From Sphingorhabdus sp. EL138 (GTDB taxonomy: Bacteria; Pseudomonadota; Alphaproteobacteria; Sphingomonadales; Sphingomonadaceae), in the NCBI RefSeq assembly GCF_900258045.1, contig NZ_OGVD01000003.1, forward strand, positions 310,001 through 374,000: a stretch of 64,000 nt of DNA. The letters are read 5' to 3'. Numbering within the stretch: the stretch's first letter is position 1; each line of letters opens with the position of its first letter. A program made the translations under genes and the position numbers. Below, piece after piece: positions 33,006-42,074 of the stretch. Under the pieces are notes generated by a model. The model was not told the DNA's origin, ran no database searches, and worked only from the letters and a program-made list of their open reading frames with translations.

Positions 33006-34160
33006 ATGCAGCGTTTCAATTTTCCTGTGGTCCAGCCTGATCCGGCGCTTGAAGAATTGCGTTCTGAATTGCAGGCATTCCTTAAAGAGGAGCGAGAGGC
33101 AGGTAACTTTCGCCCTGAACCGGAATGCTGGATGGCGTCTTCCGACACGGAATTTTCCAAGAAAATGGGAAAGCGCGGCTGGATAGGCCTGACCTGGTCG
33201 AGCCAATATGGCGGCCACGACAAGACGGCGCTTGAACGTTACATTGTGACAGAAGAAACCCTGCGCGCAGGGGCTCCGGTGGGCGCACATTGGATCGCCG
33301 ATCGGCAACATGCGCCCATGCTGCTGCAATATGGAACCGAGGAACAGAAACTCGATATCCTGCCGCGGATTGCTGCTGGAGAATGCTATTTCGCCATCGG
33401 TCTTTCGGAGCCTGGCGCGGGATCGGATCTCGCCAACGTCAAAACAAAGGCCGAAAAAGTCGAAGGTGGCTGGAAAATCAATGGCCAGAAAATCTGGTCA
33501 TCGGGTGCGCATATTTCGCATTATATGGTCGCCATCTTGCGCACCTCACCGGCCGATGGCCGCAACCGGCATGTTGGTCTCTCGCAAATCATGATCGATC
33601 TCAGCCTGCCCGGCGTAACCATAAAGCCGATAACCGACCTGTCCGGCGATGCGCATTTCAACGAAGTCTATTTTGAAGATGTGATTGTACCGGATGACTG
33701 TCTTCTCGGTGAAGAAGGTGGCGGCTGGAAGCAGGTGACTGGCGAGCTGGCCATGGAACGCTCTGGGCCGGAGCGGTTTTTGTCGAGCTACATCACGCTT
33801 GAAACGGCGCTCTATCAATTACGGGGCAAGCTGGGATCGGATTCCCATAGCCGTCTCGGCAAGCTGATTGCCAATCTGCGCACCTTGCGCGGCATGTCCT
33901 GGGGCATCGCCAATCTGCTCCATCAAGGCGTATCACCGGAAACCGAGGCTGCTTTGGTCAAGGATCTCGGCAATCGTTTGGAAAATGACCTGACCCTTCA
34001 AGTACGCGCCTTGCTTAACGATCTGCCAGAAGAAGAATGGAGCGATGAAATGCGGCGCATCCTTAATATCGGCATATTGCGGTCCCCGCCGAACACTTTG
34101 CGAGGCGGTACAACCGAAGTCATGCGCGGCATTACCGCGCGGCAATTGGGCCTGAGATAA
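33006..34160 (+). CDS. Acyl-CoA dehydrogenase, pair 1 subunit with GGT-E motif
   Basis: A 384-residue FAD-dependent acyl-CoA dehydrogenase. Motifs: GWIGLTWSSQYGGHDKT, CYFAIGLSEPGAGSDLANVKTKAEK, WKINGQKIWSSGAH, and the C-terminal RGGTTEVMRGITARQLGLR. At the site of the usual catalytic glutamate (YEGT) is GGT, so the base lies elsewhere. It is followed 11 bases on by a second, shorter dehydrogenase with complementary motifs, and the two probably form a heteromer as in steroid-type FadE pairs. Substrate not shown. Confidence 0.9.
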   Translation: MQRFNFPVVQPDPALEELRSELQAFLKEEREAGNFRPEPECWMASSDTEFSKKMGKRGWIGLTWSSQYGGHDKTALERYIVTEETLRAGAPVGAHWIADRQHAPMLLQYGTEEQKLDILPRIAAGECYFAIGLSEPGAGSDLANVKTKAEKVEGGWKINGQKIWSSGAHISHYMVAILRTSPADGRNRHVGLSQIMIDLSLPGVTIKPITDLSGDAHFNEVYFEDVIVPDDCLLGEEGGGWKQVTGELAMERSGPERFLSSYITLETALYQLRGKLGSDSHSRLGKLIANLRTLRGMSWGIANLLHQGVSPETEAALVKDLGNRLENDLTLQVRALLNDLPEEEWSDEMRRILNIGILRSPPNTLRGGTTEVMRGITARQLGLR

Positions 34161-34171
34161 GGGTAGCGCTG

Positions 34172-35197
34172 ATGATAAATACAGAAGGCATGGTCGCTGA
34201 AACCGCAGCGAAGATTTACACCGATCTGTGCGGGCGCGAAGTGCCGCATGAAGCCGAAGCTGGCCAATATCCGCAAGCCCTATGGGACGCGCTCGCCGAA
34301 AACGGGTTGCCACTCGCTTGGGTGAGCGAAGATAATGGCGGCTTTGGTGCCGATTATGACGAGGTTTTCGGCGCCATCTGGGTGTCCGCAGAGGCAGCCT
34401 CGCCGGTGCCCTTTGCAGAAACATTGATCGCCAACTGGTTGCTCGACCGGGCTGGCGTCGCCATTCCCGACGGCGCTGCCACTTTTGCGCTTGTGGAAGG
34501 TAATGCCGCCAGCGTCCCGTTCGCCGGCACAGCCGGTCATGTGGCCGTCTATGACGCCAGCAAGAACGAAATTGCTCTCTACAAAACCGCCGACGCATCG
34601 GCGGCTGATGGGCAAGCCTTGTCACCCGACAGCGATACGCGTCTGGACTTCTCAGGCGCGACGCCCGTTGCGAGCGCCGCGACCAACCTGTCGCGCCGCG
34701 CAGTCGAGGCGCTGATCCTCACTGTCCGTGCGGTGCAAATGGCCTCGGCTATCGAAGCCGCGCTGAACCTGTCTATCGAATATGTCTCGGACCGCGAGCA
34801 GTTCGGCCGGCCATTATCGAAATTTCAAGCGATCCAACATCAACTGGCCGTTGCTGCATCAGAAAGCGCCGCCGCAACCATGGCCGCGACACAGGCTGCC
34901 AGCGCGCTGGCCCGCCACGCCGATGATCCGGAAAAGGCATGGCATGAAGCGGTTGTTGCCAAGGTTCAGATTGGTCACAGCGTCGAAGCCGTGACCGTGC
35001 CATTCCATCAGGTGCACGGGGCCATGGGCTACACGCAGGAATATGATCTGCATCATTATACCCGTCGTTTATGGGCCTGGCGCGACACGCTGGGTAATGA
35101 GCATCACTGGTCCAAATTGCTCGGCGCTGAGCTTGCCGTAACGTCACCGGACCAGATTTGGAAAGGCGTGACAACCGGCGCCTGGATTGCTAGTTAA
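34172..35197 (+). CDS. Acyl-CoA dehydrogenase, pair 1 partner subunit
   Basis: A shorter (341-residue) member of the acyl-CoA dehydrogenase family. The N-terminal helical part (LWDALAENGLPLAWVSEDNGGFGADYDE) and C-terminal four-helix bundle (EYVSDREQFGRPLSKFQAIQHQLA, HQVHGAMGYTQEYDLHHYTRRLW) are clear, but the central beta domain is reduced and the GGT-E motif is absent. It begins 11 bases after the preceding dehydrogenase. Such unequal pairs are known as alpha2beta2 enzymes in actinobacterial steroid catabolism; the same pairing recurs at 40921-43289. Confidence 0.87.
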   Translation: MINTEGMVAETAAKIYTDLCGREVPHEAEAGQYPQALWDALAENGLPLAWVSEDNGGFGADYDEVFGAIWVSAEAASPVPFAETLIANWLLDRAGVAIPDGAATFALVEGNAASVPFAGTAGHVAVYDASKNEIALYKTADASAADGQALSPDSDTRLDFSGATPVASAATNLSRRAVEALILTVRAVQMASAIEAALNLSIEYVSDREQFGRPLSKFQAIQHQLAVAASESAAATMAATQAASALARHADDPEKAWHEAVVAKVQIGHSVEAVTVPFHQVHGAMGYTQEYDLHHYTRRLWAWRDTLGNEHHWSKLLGAELAVTSPDQIWKGVTTGAWIAS

Positions 35198-35211
35198 CTG
35201 CCCGATTAAAC
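35193..35211. promoter_or_regulatory. Shared 18-bp operator-like motif, copy 3
   Basis: GTTAACTGCCCGATTAAAC overlaps the stop codon of the preceding acyl-CoA dehydrogenase and lies 60 bases before the nitronate-monooxygenase-like gene. It shares the ACTGNNCGATTAAAC core of the thiolase copy. It could mark an internal promoter. Confidence 0.45.
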
Positions 35212-35270
35212 CGATTCTTGAGGCAACGCTTACTGCCTCCAATCACTCCAATGCAAGAGGACCAAATCCC

Positions 35271-36248
35271 ATGAAAACACGCATCACAGAACTTTTCGGC
35301 ATCGAACATCCGATCATTCAGGGCGGGATGCACTATGTGGGATTTGCCGAACTGGCAGCCGCTGTGTCCGAAGCTGGTGGCCTCGGCATCATCACCGGAT
35401 TGACCCAGAAAACACCCGAAGATCTCGACAAGGAAATCAAGAAAGCCAAAGCGCTGACCGACAAGCCTATTGGCGTGAACCTCACCTTCCTGCCAATCGT
35501 CAACACGCCTGACTATCCTGGCTATATCAAGGCGATTATCGACAATGACATCAAGGCAGTGGAAACTGCAGGCAACAATCCGGCACAATATCTCCCGGCC
35601 CTGAAAGAAGCTGGCGTTAAGGTCATTCACAAATGCACCGCGGTGCGTCACGCTTTGAAAGCCCAGAGCATTGGCTGTGATGCCGTATCGGTCGATGGCT
35701 TTGAATGTGGCGGCCATCCCGGTGAGGACGATATCCCCAACATGATTCTGTTGCCACGCGCAGCAGATGAACTCGATATTCCATTCGTCAGCTCCGGCGG
35801 ACAGGCCGATGCGCGGTCATTGGTTGCATCGCTCGCCATGGGCGCGGAAGGCATGAACATGGGCACGCGCTTCATCGCCACGAAGGAAGCGCCCGTGCAT
35901 CAGAATGTTAAGGATGCAATCGTCGCCGCCAGCGAACTCGACACCCGTCTCGTCATGCGCCCGCTGCGCAATACCGAGCGTGTGCTGAACAACGCGGCGG
36001 TTGAACGGCTGCTCGAGATTGAAAAGGAAAAAGGCGGTGATCTGCAATTTACAGATATTATCGAACAGGTTGCAGGCGTCTATCCACAGATCATGATGGA
36101 AGGCACGATGGATGCGGGCGCATGGAGCTGCGGCATGGTCGCCGGCCTGATCAATGACATTCCAACTTGTAAGGAATTGATCGACGGCATCATGAATGAA
36201 GCCGACGCAATTATTCGTGGACGCCTGGAAGGTTTTCTGGCCGCCTGA
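35271..36248 (+). CDS. Nitronate monooxygenase / 2-nitropropane dioxygenase family flavoprotein
   Basis: FMN-dependent TIM-barrel protein of 325 residues. Motifs: HPIIQGGMHYVG at the N-terminus, AGGLGIITGL, VIHKCTAVRHA, DAVSVDGFECGGHPGEDD with the family histidine, and VSSGGQADARSLVASLAMGAEGMNMGTRF for FMN phosphate. ATG 35271 was chosen for AAGAGGA nine bases upstream; the frame is open further 5'. In catabolic clusters members of this family (e.g. IpdC of steroid degraders) act on CoA thioesters, so a reductase or dehydrogenase role is as likely as nitronate oxidation. An SDR gene follows after two bases. Confidence 0.88.
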   Translation: MKTRITELFGIEHPIIQGGMHYVGFAELAAAVSEAGGLGIITGLTQKTPEDLDKEIKKAKALTDKPIGVNLTFLPIVNTPDYPGYIKAIIDNDIKAVETAGNNPAQYLPALKEAGVKVIHKCTAVRHALKAQSIGCDAVSVDGFECGGHPGEDDIPNMILLPRAADELDIPFVSSGGQADARSLVASLAMGAEGMNMGTRFIATKEAPVHQNVKDAIVAASELDTRLVMRPLRNTERVLNNAAVERLLEIEKEKGGDLQFTDIIEQVAGVYPQIMMEGTMDAGAWSCGMVAGLINDIPTCKELIDGIMNEADAIIRGRLEGFLAA

Positions 36249-36250
36249 TC

Positions 36251-37036
36251 GTGGAAGCGTATCAACCGCTCCGCCGCTCCATCGCGGGCAAGAAAGCAAT
36301 CATAACCGGCGCAGCCAGTGGCATGGGCCGGGCCACAGCACATTTGTTCGCCTCCGAAGGCGCGCAGGTTGCAGTGACCGATCTTGATCAGGGCGCATGC
36401 GATGCTGTTGTCGAGGAAATTGCAGCAGCCGGATATGACGGCTCTGCCGAAGCCTGGTCCCTAGATGTCAGCAATCCTGATATAATCAAGGCGGTTGTCG
36501 CCGATATTGCGCAAGCATTTGGCGGTATCGACATTCTCGTCAATAATGCTGGCTTCGCAATTCCTGCGGATATTGCCGAGGAAAGCTACGAGGACAGTTG
36601 GGAGCCGACTCTTGCAGTGATGCTGGCGGCCCACCAGCGGATGATCCGCGCCGCCTTGCCCCATTTGAGAGAGGCCGAACATCCCCGCATCGTCAATATC
36701 GCATCAACTGAGGGCTTGGGCGCATCGCCGGGCAACAGCCCCTATGTTGCAGCCAAACATGGTGTGATCGGTCTGACGAAAGGCTTGGCCGTTGATCTCG
36801 GCCGCGAAGGCATCACCGTCAATTGCATCTGCCCCGGACCGATCCGCACGGGCATTACCGATGCAATTTCGGAGGAGCATAAAACCATCTACGCGAAACG
36901 GCGCGTAGCGCTGCGCCGCTATGCCATCCCGGAAGAGGTCGCGCACATGACCTTGTCCTGCGTGCTGCCATCAGCGAGTTTCCTGACCGGCGCAGTCATC
37001 CCGGTCGATGGTGGCCTCACGATCAAGAACGCTTAA
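36251..37036 (+). CDS. Short-chain dehydrogenase/reductase
   Basis: Classical SDR of 261 residues starting at GTG, two bases after the preceding stop. TGAASGMG (about residue 19) binds the cofactor, TDLD selects NAD, ILVNNAGFA is the NAG motif, VNIASTEG holds the serine, and YVAAK the Tyr-Lys pair. C-terminal ASFLTGAVIPVDGGLT is standard. Probably a hydroxyacyl-CoA or alcohol dehydrogenase in the same pathway as the flavoprotein it follows. Substrate unknown. Confidence 0.88.
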   Translation: MEAYQPLRRSIAGKKAIITGAASGMGRATAHLFASEGAQVAVTDLDQGACDAVVEEIAAAGYDGSAEAWSLDVSNPDIIKAVVADIAQAFGGIDILVNNAGFAIPADIAEESYEDSWEPTLAVMLAAHQRMIRAALPHLREAEHPRIVNIASTEGLGASPGNSPYVAAKHGVIGLTKGLAVDLGREGITVNCICPGPIRTGITDAISEEHKTIYAKRRVALRRYAIPEEVAHMTLSCVLPSASFLTGAVIPVDGGLTIKNA

Positions 37037-37060
37037 CGATTCGGCAATCTGCCAAAAAGG

Positions 37061-37735
37061 TTATTGGCGATATTCATCGTGCCGCTTGTCCCAGTACATC
37101 TCCCCCTTGGGCCAGCCTTCCGGTGTCTCTTCCCACGGTTCCTGGCGCCCATAAGGCGTCAAATCGATCCAGGTCCAGTGGCTACCCAAATGCTCGACAC
37201 CCCGCTGGTCGGTATAATAAGTGCGGTAAATCTGATCACCATCGCGCAAGAAAACACTGGCGACATGGTTTTCGCCGTCTTCATTGGTCGCGTTGAAATC
37301 ATAATTAAAGTCGCTGCCAAAGGATGAAACCCACGGCAGATTCCAACCCATGCGCTGCTTATATTGCATGAGCTTTTCCAAAGGCGCGCGCGATACGAGC
37401 ACGATAGACGTATCCCGGGCATGCAAATGGGCAGGATGAGACATGGCGTCCGTCACCCATGAACAGCCTGGACAACCAGCATCTGCATCCGGGGCGAACA
37501 TGAAATGATAGACGATAAGCTGTTTTCGGCCTTCAAACAGGTCCAACAAGCTGACCTTGCCATCTTCGCCGTCGAATTCGTAGCTTTTCTCTATTTTCAC
37601 CATCGGCAACCGGCGGCGCATGGCATTTAGAGCATCATGCGCCCGGGTCAGTTCTTTTTCTTTCTCGCGTAGCTTTTCGATTGCTGACTGCCATTCTTCA
37701 TGGCTGACAATTTTCGGTTGCGCTTCCTCTCTCAT
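37061..37735 (-). CDS. DUF899 thioredoxin-like protein
   Basis: A 224-residue member of the DUF899 family, a thioredoxin-like fold. It has an N-terminal coiled-coil helix (residues about 8-45), then MVKIEKSYEFDGEDGKVSLLDLFEGRKQLIVYHFMF, the CPGC pair (GCPGCSWVTD, residues near 88), and the C-terminal SHWTWIDLTPYGRQ typical of the family. A redox role is suggested by CxxC, but no reaction is established. ATG 37735 has GGAGGA five bases upstream. It is last and separate (77 bases) from the nitrilase gene on the same strand. Confidence 0.85.
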   Translation of the reverse strand: MREEAQPKIVSHEEWQSAIEKLREKEKELTRAHDALNAMRRRLPMVKIEKSYEFDGEDGKVSLLDLFEGRKQLIVYHFMFAPDADAGCPGCSWVTDAMSHPAHLHARDTSIVLVSRAPLEKLMQYKQRMGWNLPWVSSFGSDFNYDFNATNEDGENHVASVFLRDGDQIYRTYYTDQRGVEHLGSHWTWIDLTPYGRQEPWEETPEGWPKGEMYWDKRHDEYRQ

Positions 37736-37812
37736 CAATTCCTCCCAATGAATCGATCATTTAAGGTGCCAATAATAGCACGTTTGGAGGATCCAGGCGA
37801 TTCCGGGTCGTT

Positions 37813-38760
37813 TTAGTCCTCGCGGACATTCTTCTGCGGTGCCAAATGGGTCCGCAATTCAAAAATATCAGGTCGCGCATAGTGGCCGGCGACATCCATA
37901 TCGAATTTGCCCCGCGTCCGGTCATCGAGATCAATTTCCGCGGTCAGGATTGTTTCTTGACCGAATATTGGTCCTGCGATCACTTCTCCCGATGGGGCAA
38001 TGATGCAGCTGCCACCATTGATCAGGACAGTGTCAGGACCATTGCCTTGAACCGCATCAAATTGATCGCTGTTCAATTCGATCATCCCACGCTCGAGATA
38101 TTGGCAGGCCGACAATACAAAGGCACGGCTTTCCAGCGCAATGGTCTGCATCGTTGGTACCCATACCGGCCGGTCATCGACGGTCGATACGCAATAAAAA
38201 TCGGGCTGGGCGTCATAATAGTAACTTCGCAGCAGCGGCATGTAATTTTCCCAGCAGATCGCGCTGACCAGTCGCCCGACGCTGCTGTCCATCACCGGTA
38301 AGTCGCTGCCGTCGCCTTGTCCCCAGATCAGCCGCTCCATCGCGGTGGGAACCAGTTTACGATGTACGCCGAGCAGCGATCCGTCTCGTTCAAAACTGAA
38401 GGTCGAGCAATAGAGCGTAGCGCCCTTGCGCTCGATGGCCCCGACGACGACCGCCAGGTCGTTAGCGGCAACGGCTTCGCGCATTTCTTCAAATTCAGGT
38501 GAACCCAATTGCACGGCATTATCTGAATAGAGGCGGAACAGCTCCCGCCCAGCATCGTCACGCGACCCTACACGGACACCAAAATCAACACCTTTGGGAT
38601 AGCCGCCAACAAAGGCCTCCGGGAACACAGCCAGATCACTGTTCGCAGCTTTGGCCTCCGACAAAAGATGTGCAAATTTGCGCAGCGTCGTCGGTGTATC
38701 AAAGGGATCGGATCCGGCTTGAACCACCGAAACGATACGAGCCTTGGAATTGCTGCTCAC
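37813..38760 (-). CDS. Carbon-nitrogen hydrolase (nitrilase family)
   Basis: A 315-residue nitrilase-superfamily enzyme that cleaves nitriles or amides. The catalytic triad is visible: Glu in VFPEAFVGGYPKG, Lys in GVHRKLVPT, and Cys in AICWENYMP. These motifs (GYPKG, CWENYMP) match true nitrilases. Start set at GTG 38760 because AGAGG lies seven bases upstream and it follows the alpha/beta hydrolase stop by 19 bases; the frame is open further 5'. It ends the operon that begins with two acyl-CoA dehydrogenases. Confidence 0.88.
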   Translation of the reverse strand: MSSNSKARIVSVVQAGSDPFDTPTTLRKFAHLLSEAKAANSDLAVFPEAFVGGYPKGVDFGVRVGSRDDAGRELFRLYSDNAVQLGSPEFEEMREAVAANDLAVVVGAIERKGATLYCSTFSFERDGSLLGVHRKLVPTAMERLIWGQGDGSDLPVMDSSVGRLVSAICWENYMPLLRSYYYDAQPDFYCVSTVDDRPVWVPTMQTIALESRAFVLSACQYLERGMIELNSDQFDAVQGNGPDTVLINGGSCIIAPSGEVIAGPIFGQETILTAEIDLDDRTRGKFDMDVAGHYARPDIFELRTHLAPQKNVRED

Positions 38761-38779
38761 CACTGGACCTCTTTCTGGT

Positions 38780-39748
38780 TTATGGAACATCCCACAAAGC
38801 CAGAACAGAGCGCAGCGCGGCCACAAATGCAAGCGGCTGATCGAGCATCAAGTGATGTTCCGCCTTGGGCACCGCGATCATCGGAATATGGGCACCTCCC
38901 AACTCACGCAAATAGGTCGCGCTATCGGCATCGAACAATCTGCTATTCTCGCCATAGATAATCGCCAACCGGTGCGACAGATCAACTATCCGTTGCGGAG
39001 CCTGCCGCCACTTTTCTTGATCATTCTCGCTACGATGGAATACTTTCGGATTGAATTTCCAGGTCCAGCCGCCTTTAACCCGGCGCATGCTGTGATAAGC
39101 CATATATTCCAGCAGAAACGGTGTCTGCACATCCTGCGGAGGGGCCAACACAAAACGTCCGCGCGCCGTTTCATAGTCGGGATAGACATTAGTTGGCCGA
39201 TCCGACTTGCCGGAACCCGGAGGCCCTCCTCCGCCTTTGAAATGGGCAGCGAGTTTTTCAGGCCGCATGATCATCAGGTCGCAGATAATCAGACCGCCAA
39301 ACCGCTCCCCGGCCAACTCCATCGCCGTGAGCGCAACGCCTGATCCAAAGCTGTGCGCAATGATTTTGGGTTTCACCGGACCGGAAAAAAGATCCAGCGC
39401 ATCGGCGAGCGCGACCATGTCTTCGGCGCGCCGTGTTCCTTCAAACACTGCTCCAATTTCGCTTTCCCCCATGCCGGCCAGATCATAGACGATAATATCA
39501 TAGTCCTCGGCAAGAAACGGAGCGATAAACGCGAAACAGCGGGCATGGGCAAGAAATCCGTGTGTCAGCAATAGCGGCGGATTGCCACGTTTGCCCCAGC
39601 GGAAATAGTGGACCTTTTGTCCGCCCACTTCGATAAAGGCTTCCTCACGCGGAACGTCCAAGGCTTCGGTAAACCAGGATGGCAGATCTTGGTCGGCAGA
39701 CCAGAGATCAACAATATCTCCGCTGCCCGTCTCTATAGGGTCAGACAA
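38780..39748 (-). CDS. Alpha/beta hydrolase
   Basis: A 322-residue alpha/beta-hydrolase-fold protein. LLTHGFLAHARCFAFIAPFL gives the oxyanion region, AHSFGSGVAL the nucleophile elbow (Ser near residue 127), and PKAEHHLMLDQP the catalytic histidine near the C-terminus. Likely an esterase, lactonase or C-C bond hydrolase. No ATG start is available; TTG 39748 overlaps the RidA stop and has GAGG nine bases upstream, while TTG 39763 is an alternative. It lies in the operon of acyl-CoA dehydrogenases, crotonase, RidA and nitrilase. Confidence 0.82.
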   Translation of the reverse strand: MSDPIETGSGDIVDLWSADQDLPSWFTEALDVPREEAFIEVGGQKVHYFRWGKRGNPPLLLTHGFLAHARCFAFIAPFLAEDYDIIVYDLAGMGESEIGAVFEGTRRAEDMVALADALDLFSGPVKPKIIAHSFGSGVALTAMELAGERFGGLIICDLMIMRPEKLAAHFKGGGGPPGSGKSDRPTNVYPDYETARGRFVLAPPQDVQTPFLLEYMAYHSMRRVKGGWTWKFNPKVFHRSENDQEKWRQAPQRIVDLSHRLAIIYGENSRLFDADSATYLRELGGAHIPMIAVPKAEHHLMLDQPLAFVAALRSVLALWDVP

Positions 39749-40139
39749 CCGCGATCGCCTCAATCTCTATCATCAGATCAGGCGACGCCAGCGCCGCGCA
39801 GCCGATCAAGGTGAAAGCGACCTGATTTCCATCAAGAAACGCGAGTATCTCAGGAAAGGCTTCCGCGCCTTTTCCTTCGGTATAGTCAACGATAAAGGCG
39901 CGGGCAGAAACGATATTCTCCGGCCCGGCTCCAGCCGAAGCCAATGCCTTACCGAGGTTGCTGCTCGCCATCTTCGCCTGTTCGGCCAGATTATCGGGGG
40001 CCGGATCGCCGCCCGGAGTCCAGGCCACCTGGCCAGAGATAAAAATCATCTTCCCCGGCTTACACGTCGTGACCTGCGAATAGCCCATCGAACCGGCATC
40101 CGGCAACGTATCGGGGTTGATCCGCTCGATATCAGACAT
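39741..40139 (-). CDS. RidA/YjgF family protein
   Basis: A 132-residue RidA-superfamily protein. GYSQVTTCKPGKMIFISGQVAWTP and the C-terminal MIEIEAIAVV are typical, but the canonical arginine near the C-terminal CVAR/ARP motif is not obvious (GCAALASPDLMIEIE), so it is probably not a classical imine deaminase of the RidA subfamily. Starts two bases before the crotonase stop region boundary on the same strand, and its end overlaps the alpha/beta hydrolase start, indicating translational coupling. Confidence 0.82.
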   Translation of the reverse strand: MSDIERINPDTLPDAGSMGYSQVTTCKPGKMIFISGQVAWTPGGDPAPDNLAEQAKMASSNLGKALASAGAGPENIVSARAFIVDYTEGKGAEAFPEILAFLDGNQVAFTLIGCAALASPDLMIEIEAIAVV

Positions 40140-40141
40140 GA

Positions 40142-40900
40142 TTATTCACCTTTCCAATCGGGTTTGCGTTTCTCGGCAAAGGCACGTGAGCCTTCCTGTG
40201 CGTCTTTGGACATGAATACCGGGCCGGTAATTTCCGCCTGCTTTTTCCAGGCTTCCTCGCTGGTCCAGTCATAGCTTTCATTTATGATTTTCTTGGTCGC
40301 TTTCAATGCCAGCGGACCATTTGCGGCAACGGTGGCGGCGAGCTCGATCGCCGCATCGAGAGCAGGACCATCGGTCAGGCGATTTACGAAGCCGACGTCA
40401 TAGGCACGCTGGGCAGAGAAGAAATCACCGGTCAATGCCATTTCCATGGCTATGCGTTTGCCGACCAGTTGCTGGAGCTTGATCACGCCGCCCGCTGCCG
40501 CAACGAGGGAGCGTTTTACTTCCGGAATGCCGAACTTCGCATTGCTGTTGGCGACACAAAGGTCGCAAGCCAGCGCCAATTCCAGACCGCCAGCCAGCGC
40601 ATAGCCTTCCACCGCAGCGATGATCGGCTTTTCCGGTCCTTTTTCGGTAATACCGCCAAAGCCGTATCCCTTAACCGCCGGCGTTTCACCGCGAAGGAAG
40701 CCTTTCAGATCCATGCCAGAACAGAATGTGCCGCCTGCGCCGGTAATGATCCCGGCGTTGAGGCTGTTGTCATTGTCAAGCTGCTCCATCGCAGCACGGA
40801 TGCCTTCCGCCGCTGCCTTGGTCATGGCGTTCTTCGCATCGGGCCGGTTGATGGTGACGATGATAAAACCGTCTTGAATATCTGTGAGCACTTCTGACAT
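40142..40900 (-). CDS. Enoyl-CoA hydratase
   Basis: A 252-residue crotonase with both catalytic glutamates kept: ALAGGLELALACDL and KFGIPEVKRSLVAAAGG. FIIVTINRPDAKNAMT starts the fold and GGTFCSGMDLKGFL forms the oxyanion pocket. So of the three crotonases in the window this is the one most likely to be a true hydratase. AAAGGAGAG precedes its ATG. It follows the acyl-CoA dehydrogenase pair 2 by 20 bases and precedes ridA by two. Confidence 0.9.
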   Translation of the reverse strand: MSEVLTDIQDGFIIVTINRPDAKNAMTKAAAEGIRAAMEQLDNDNSLNAGIITGAGGTFCSGMDLKGFLRGETPAVKGYGFGGITEKGPEKPIIAAVEGYALAGGLELALACDLCVANSNAKFGIPEVKRSLVAAAGGVIKLQQLVGKRIAMEMALTGDFFSAQRAYDVGFVNRLTDGPALDAAIELAATVAANGPLALKATKKIINESYDWTSEEAWKKQAEITGPVFMSKDAQEGSRAFAEKRKPDWKGE

Positions 40901-40920
40901 GTTGATCTCTCCTTTAAATC

Positions 40921-42045
40921 CTAATCAAATAGCAAGCCGGCCAGTTTCGACCGTTGGTAAGCAGCGTCGCCAATAAGCGCGCCGTCAAAAATCGCTTTGC
41001 GGCGATGCAGTTGTGCATCGCAATCATGGGTAAAACCAAAACCGCCATGGAACTGGATGGAGCGGTCGGCTGCTCGGCTATAGCTCGAATGCGCCTGAGC
41101 AGCTGCCATGCGAACCGCCACTTCGCCACGCCCCTGTTCGCCCCAACTATGGGCAGCGCTGTAGAGATGCGTGCGCGCCTTTTCATATTCAACATAATTG
41201 TCGACCGTCGGATGTTTCAATGCCTGATAGCTACCGATAATCTTGTCAAACTGCTTACGTGTCTTGAGATATTCGAGCGTGTAGTCGATCACCGCCTGCG
41301 ATCCGCCTGTCATCTCGGCCGCATGAATCAAGCCTGCGGCAAGTTCAATCTTTTCAATCGTTTCACGTGTCCGGTTGCCATCAAACAGGGCATCAGCCGC
41401 TACCGTTACGCCATCAAGCGTCAGTTCATAACTGCGCGCGGTTTCATCGATAATGGCCTCGCGCCGCAATGCCCCGTCCGGCAATGCGCTGCGCTCGATC
41501 ATGGCAAAGCGGACATTCCCGTCCATCTCTATTGAAGCGATAATCAGTTCCGCACTGTCGGCCCAGCACACCAATTGCTTTTTGCCGGACAAGGCAATGC
41601 CGCCTGCTGTTTCTTTACCGGTACTGGCAACATGACCGAGATTCCAGTCACCATGATCTTCCCGAAGGGCCAGCGTTGCCGCAGTGCCCGCAGTAATTTT
41701 AGGCAGCCAGGCGGCTTGCTGTGCTTCGCTCCCGCCCGCAAGCAGAGCCTGCGCTGCTATGGTCGTTGAACCAAAAGGTGTGCTCAGAAGATTGCGCCCC
41801 ATTTGCTCGGCAATGGGAACCACTTCCGCCATGGAAAGGCCAACACCATCATGTGATTCGGGTATGGCTATAGCCAGCCAACCCAGGTCGCCAATTTCTC
41901 TCCAGACGTCCGGATCATAGCCGAGATCATCCTCCATCAACGCGCGAACCTTATCTATAGGAGATTTGTCGCGGCAGAAGTTGGTTGCCACATCCATCAA
42001 TTCAATTTGCTCTTCGGTCGTGCCGATATCGCCTAGGTTATTCAT
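40921..42045 (-). CDS. Acyl-CoA dehydrogenase, pair 2 partner subunit
   Basis: A 374-residue acyl-CoA dehydrogenase-family protein: LGWLAIAIPESHDGVGLSM, then a weakened middle domain, then a C-terminal bundle with LKTRKQFDKIIGSYQALKHPTVDNYVEYEKARTHLY and the motif IQFHGGFGFTHDCDAQLHRRKA. It lacks the GGT-E motif found in its neighbour at 42075-43289, which it follows by 29 bases. The two are thus complementary, like pair 1 at 33006-35197, and likely form one heteromeric FAD enzyme. Confidence 0.87.
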   Translation of the reverse strand: MNNLGDIGTTEEQIELMDVATNFCRDKSPIDKVRALMEDDLGYDPDVWREIGDLGWLAIAIPESHDGVGLSMAEVVPIAEQMGRNLLSTPFGSTTIAAQALLAGGSEAQQAAWLPKITAGTAATLALREDHGDWNLGHVASTGKETAGGIALSGKKQLVCWADSAELIIASIEMDGNVRFAMIERSALPDGALRREAIIDETARSYELTLDGVTVAADALFDGNRTRETIEKIELAAGLIHAAEMTGGSQAVIDYTLEYLKTRKQFDKIIGSYQALKHPTVDNYVEYEKARTHLYSAAHSWGEQGRGEVAVRMAAAQAHSSYSRAADRSIQFHGGFGFTHDCDAQLHRRKAIFDGALIGDAAYQRSKLAGLLFD

Positions 42046-42074
42046 TTATCCGTCCTGATTTGTCTTGTTTAGGC

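Noticed and set aside
37745-37770. A fifth copy of the shared motif upstream of the DUF899 gene
   Set aside because: Only partial agreement (CGATT core with altered flanks); too weak to count with the other four.
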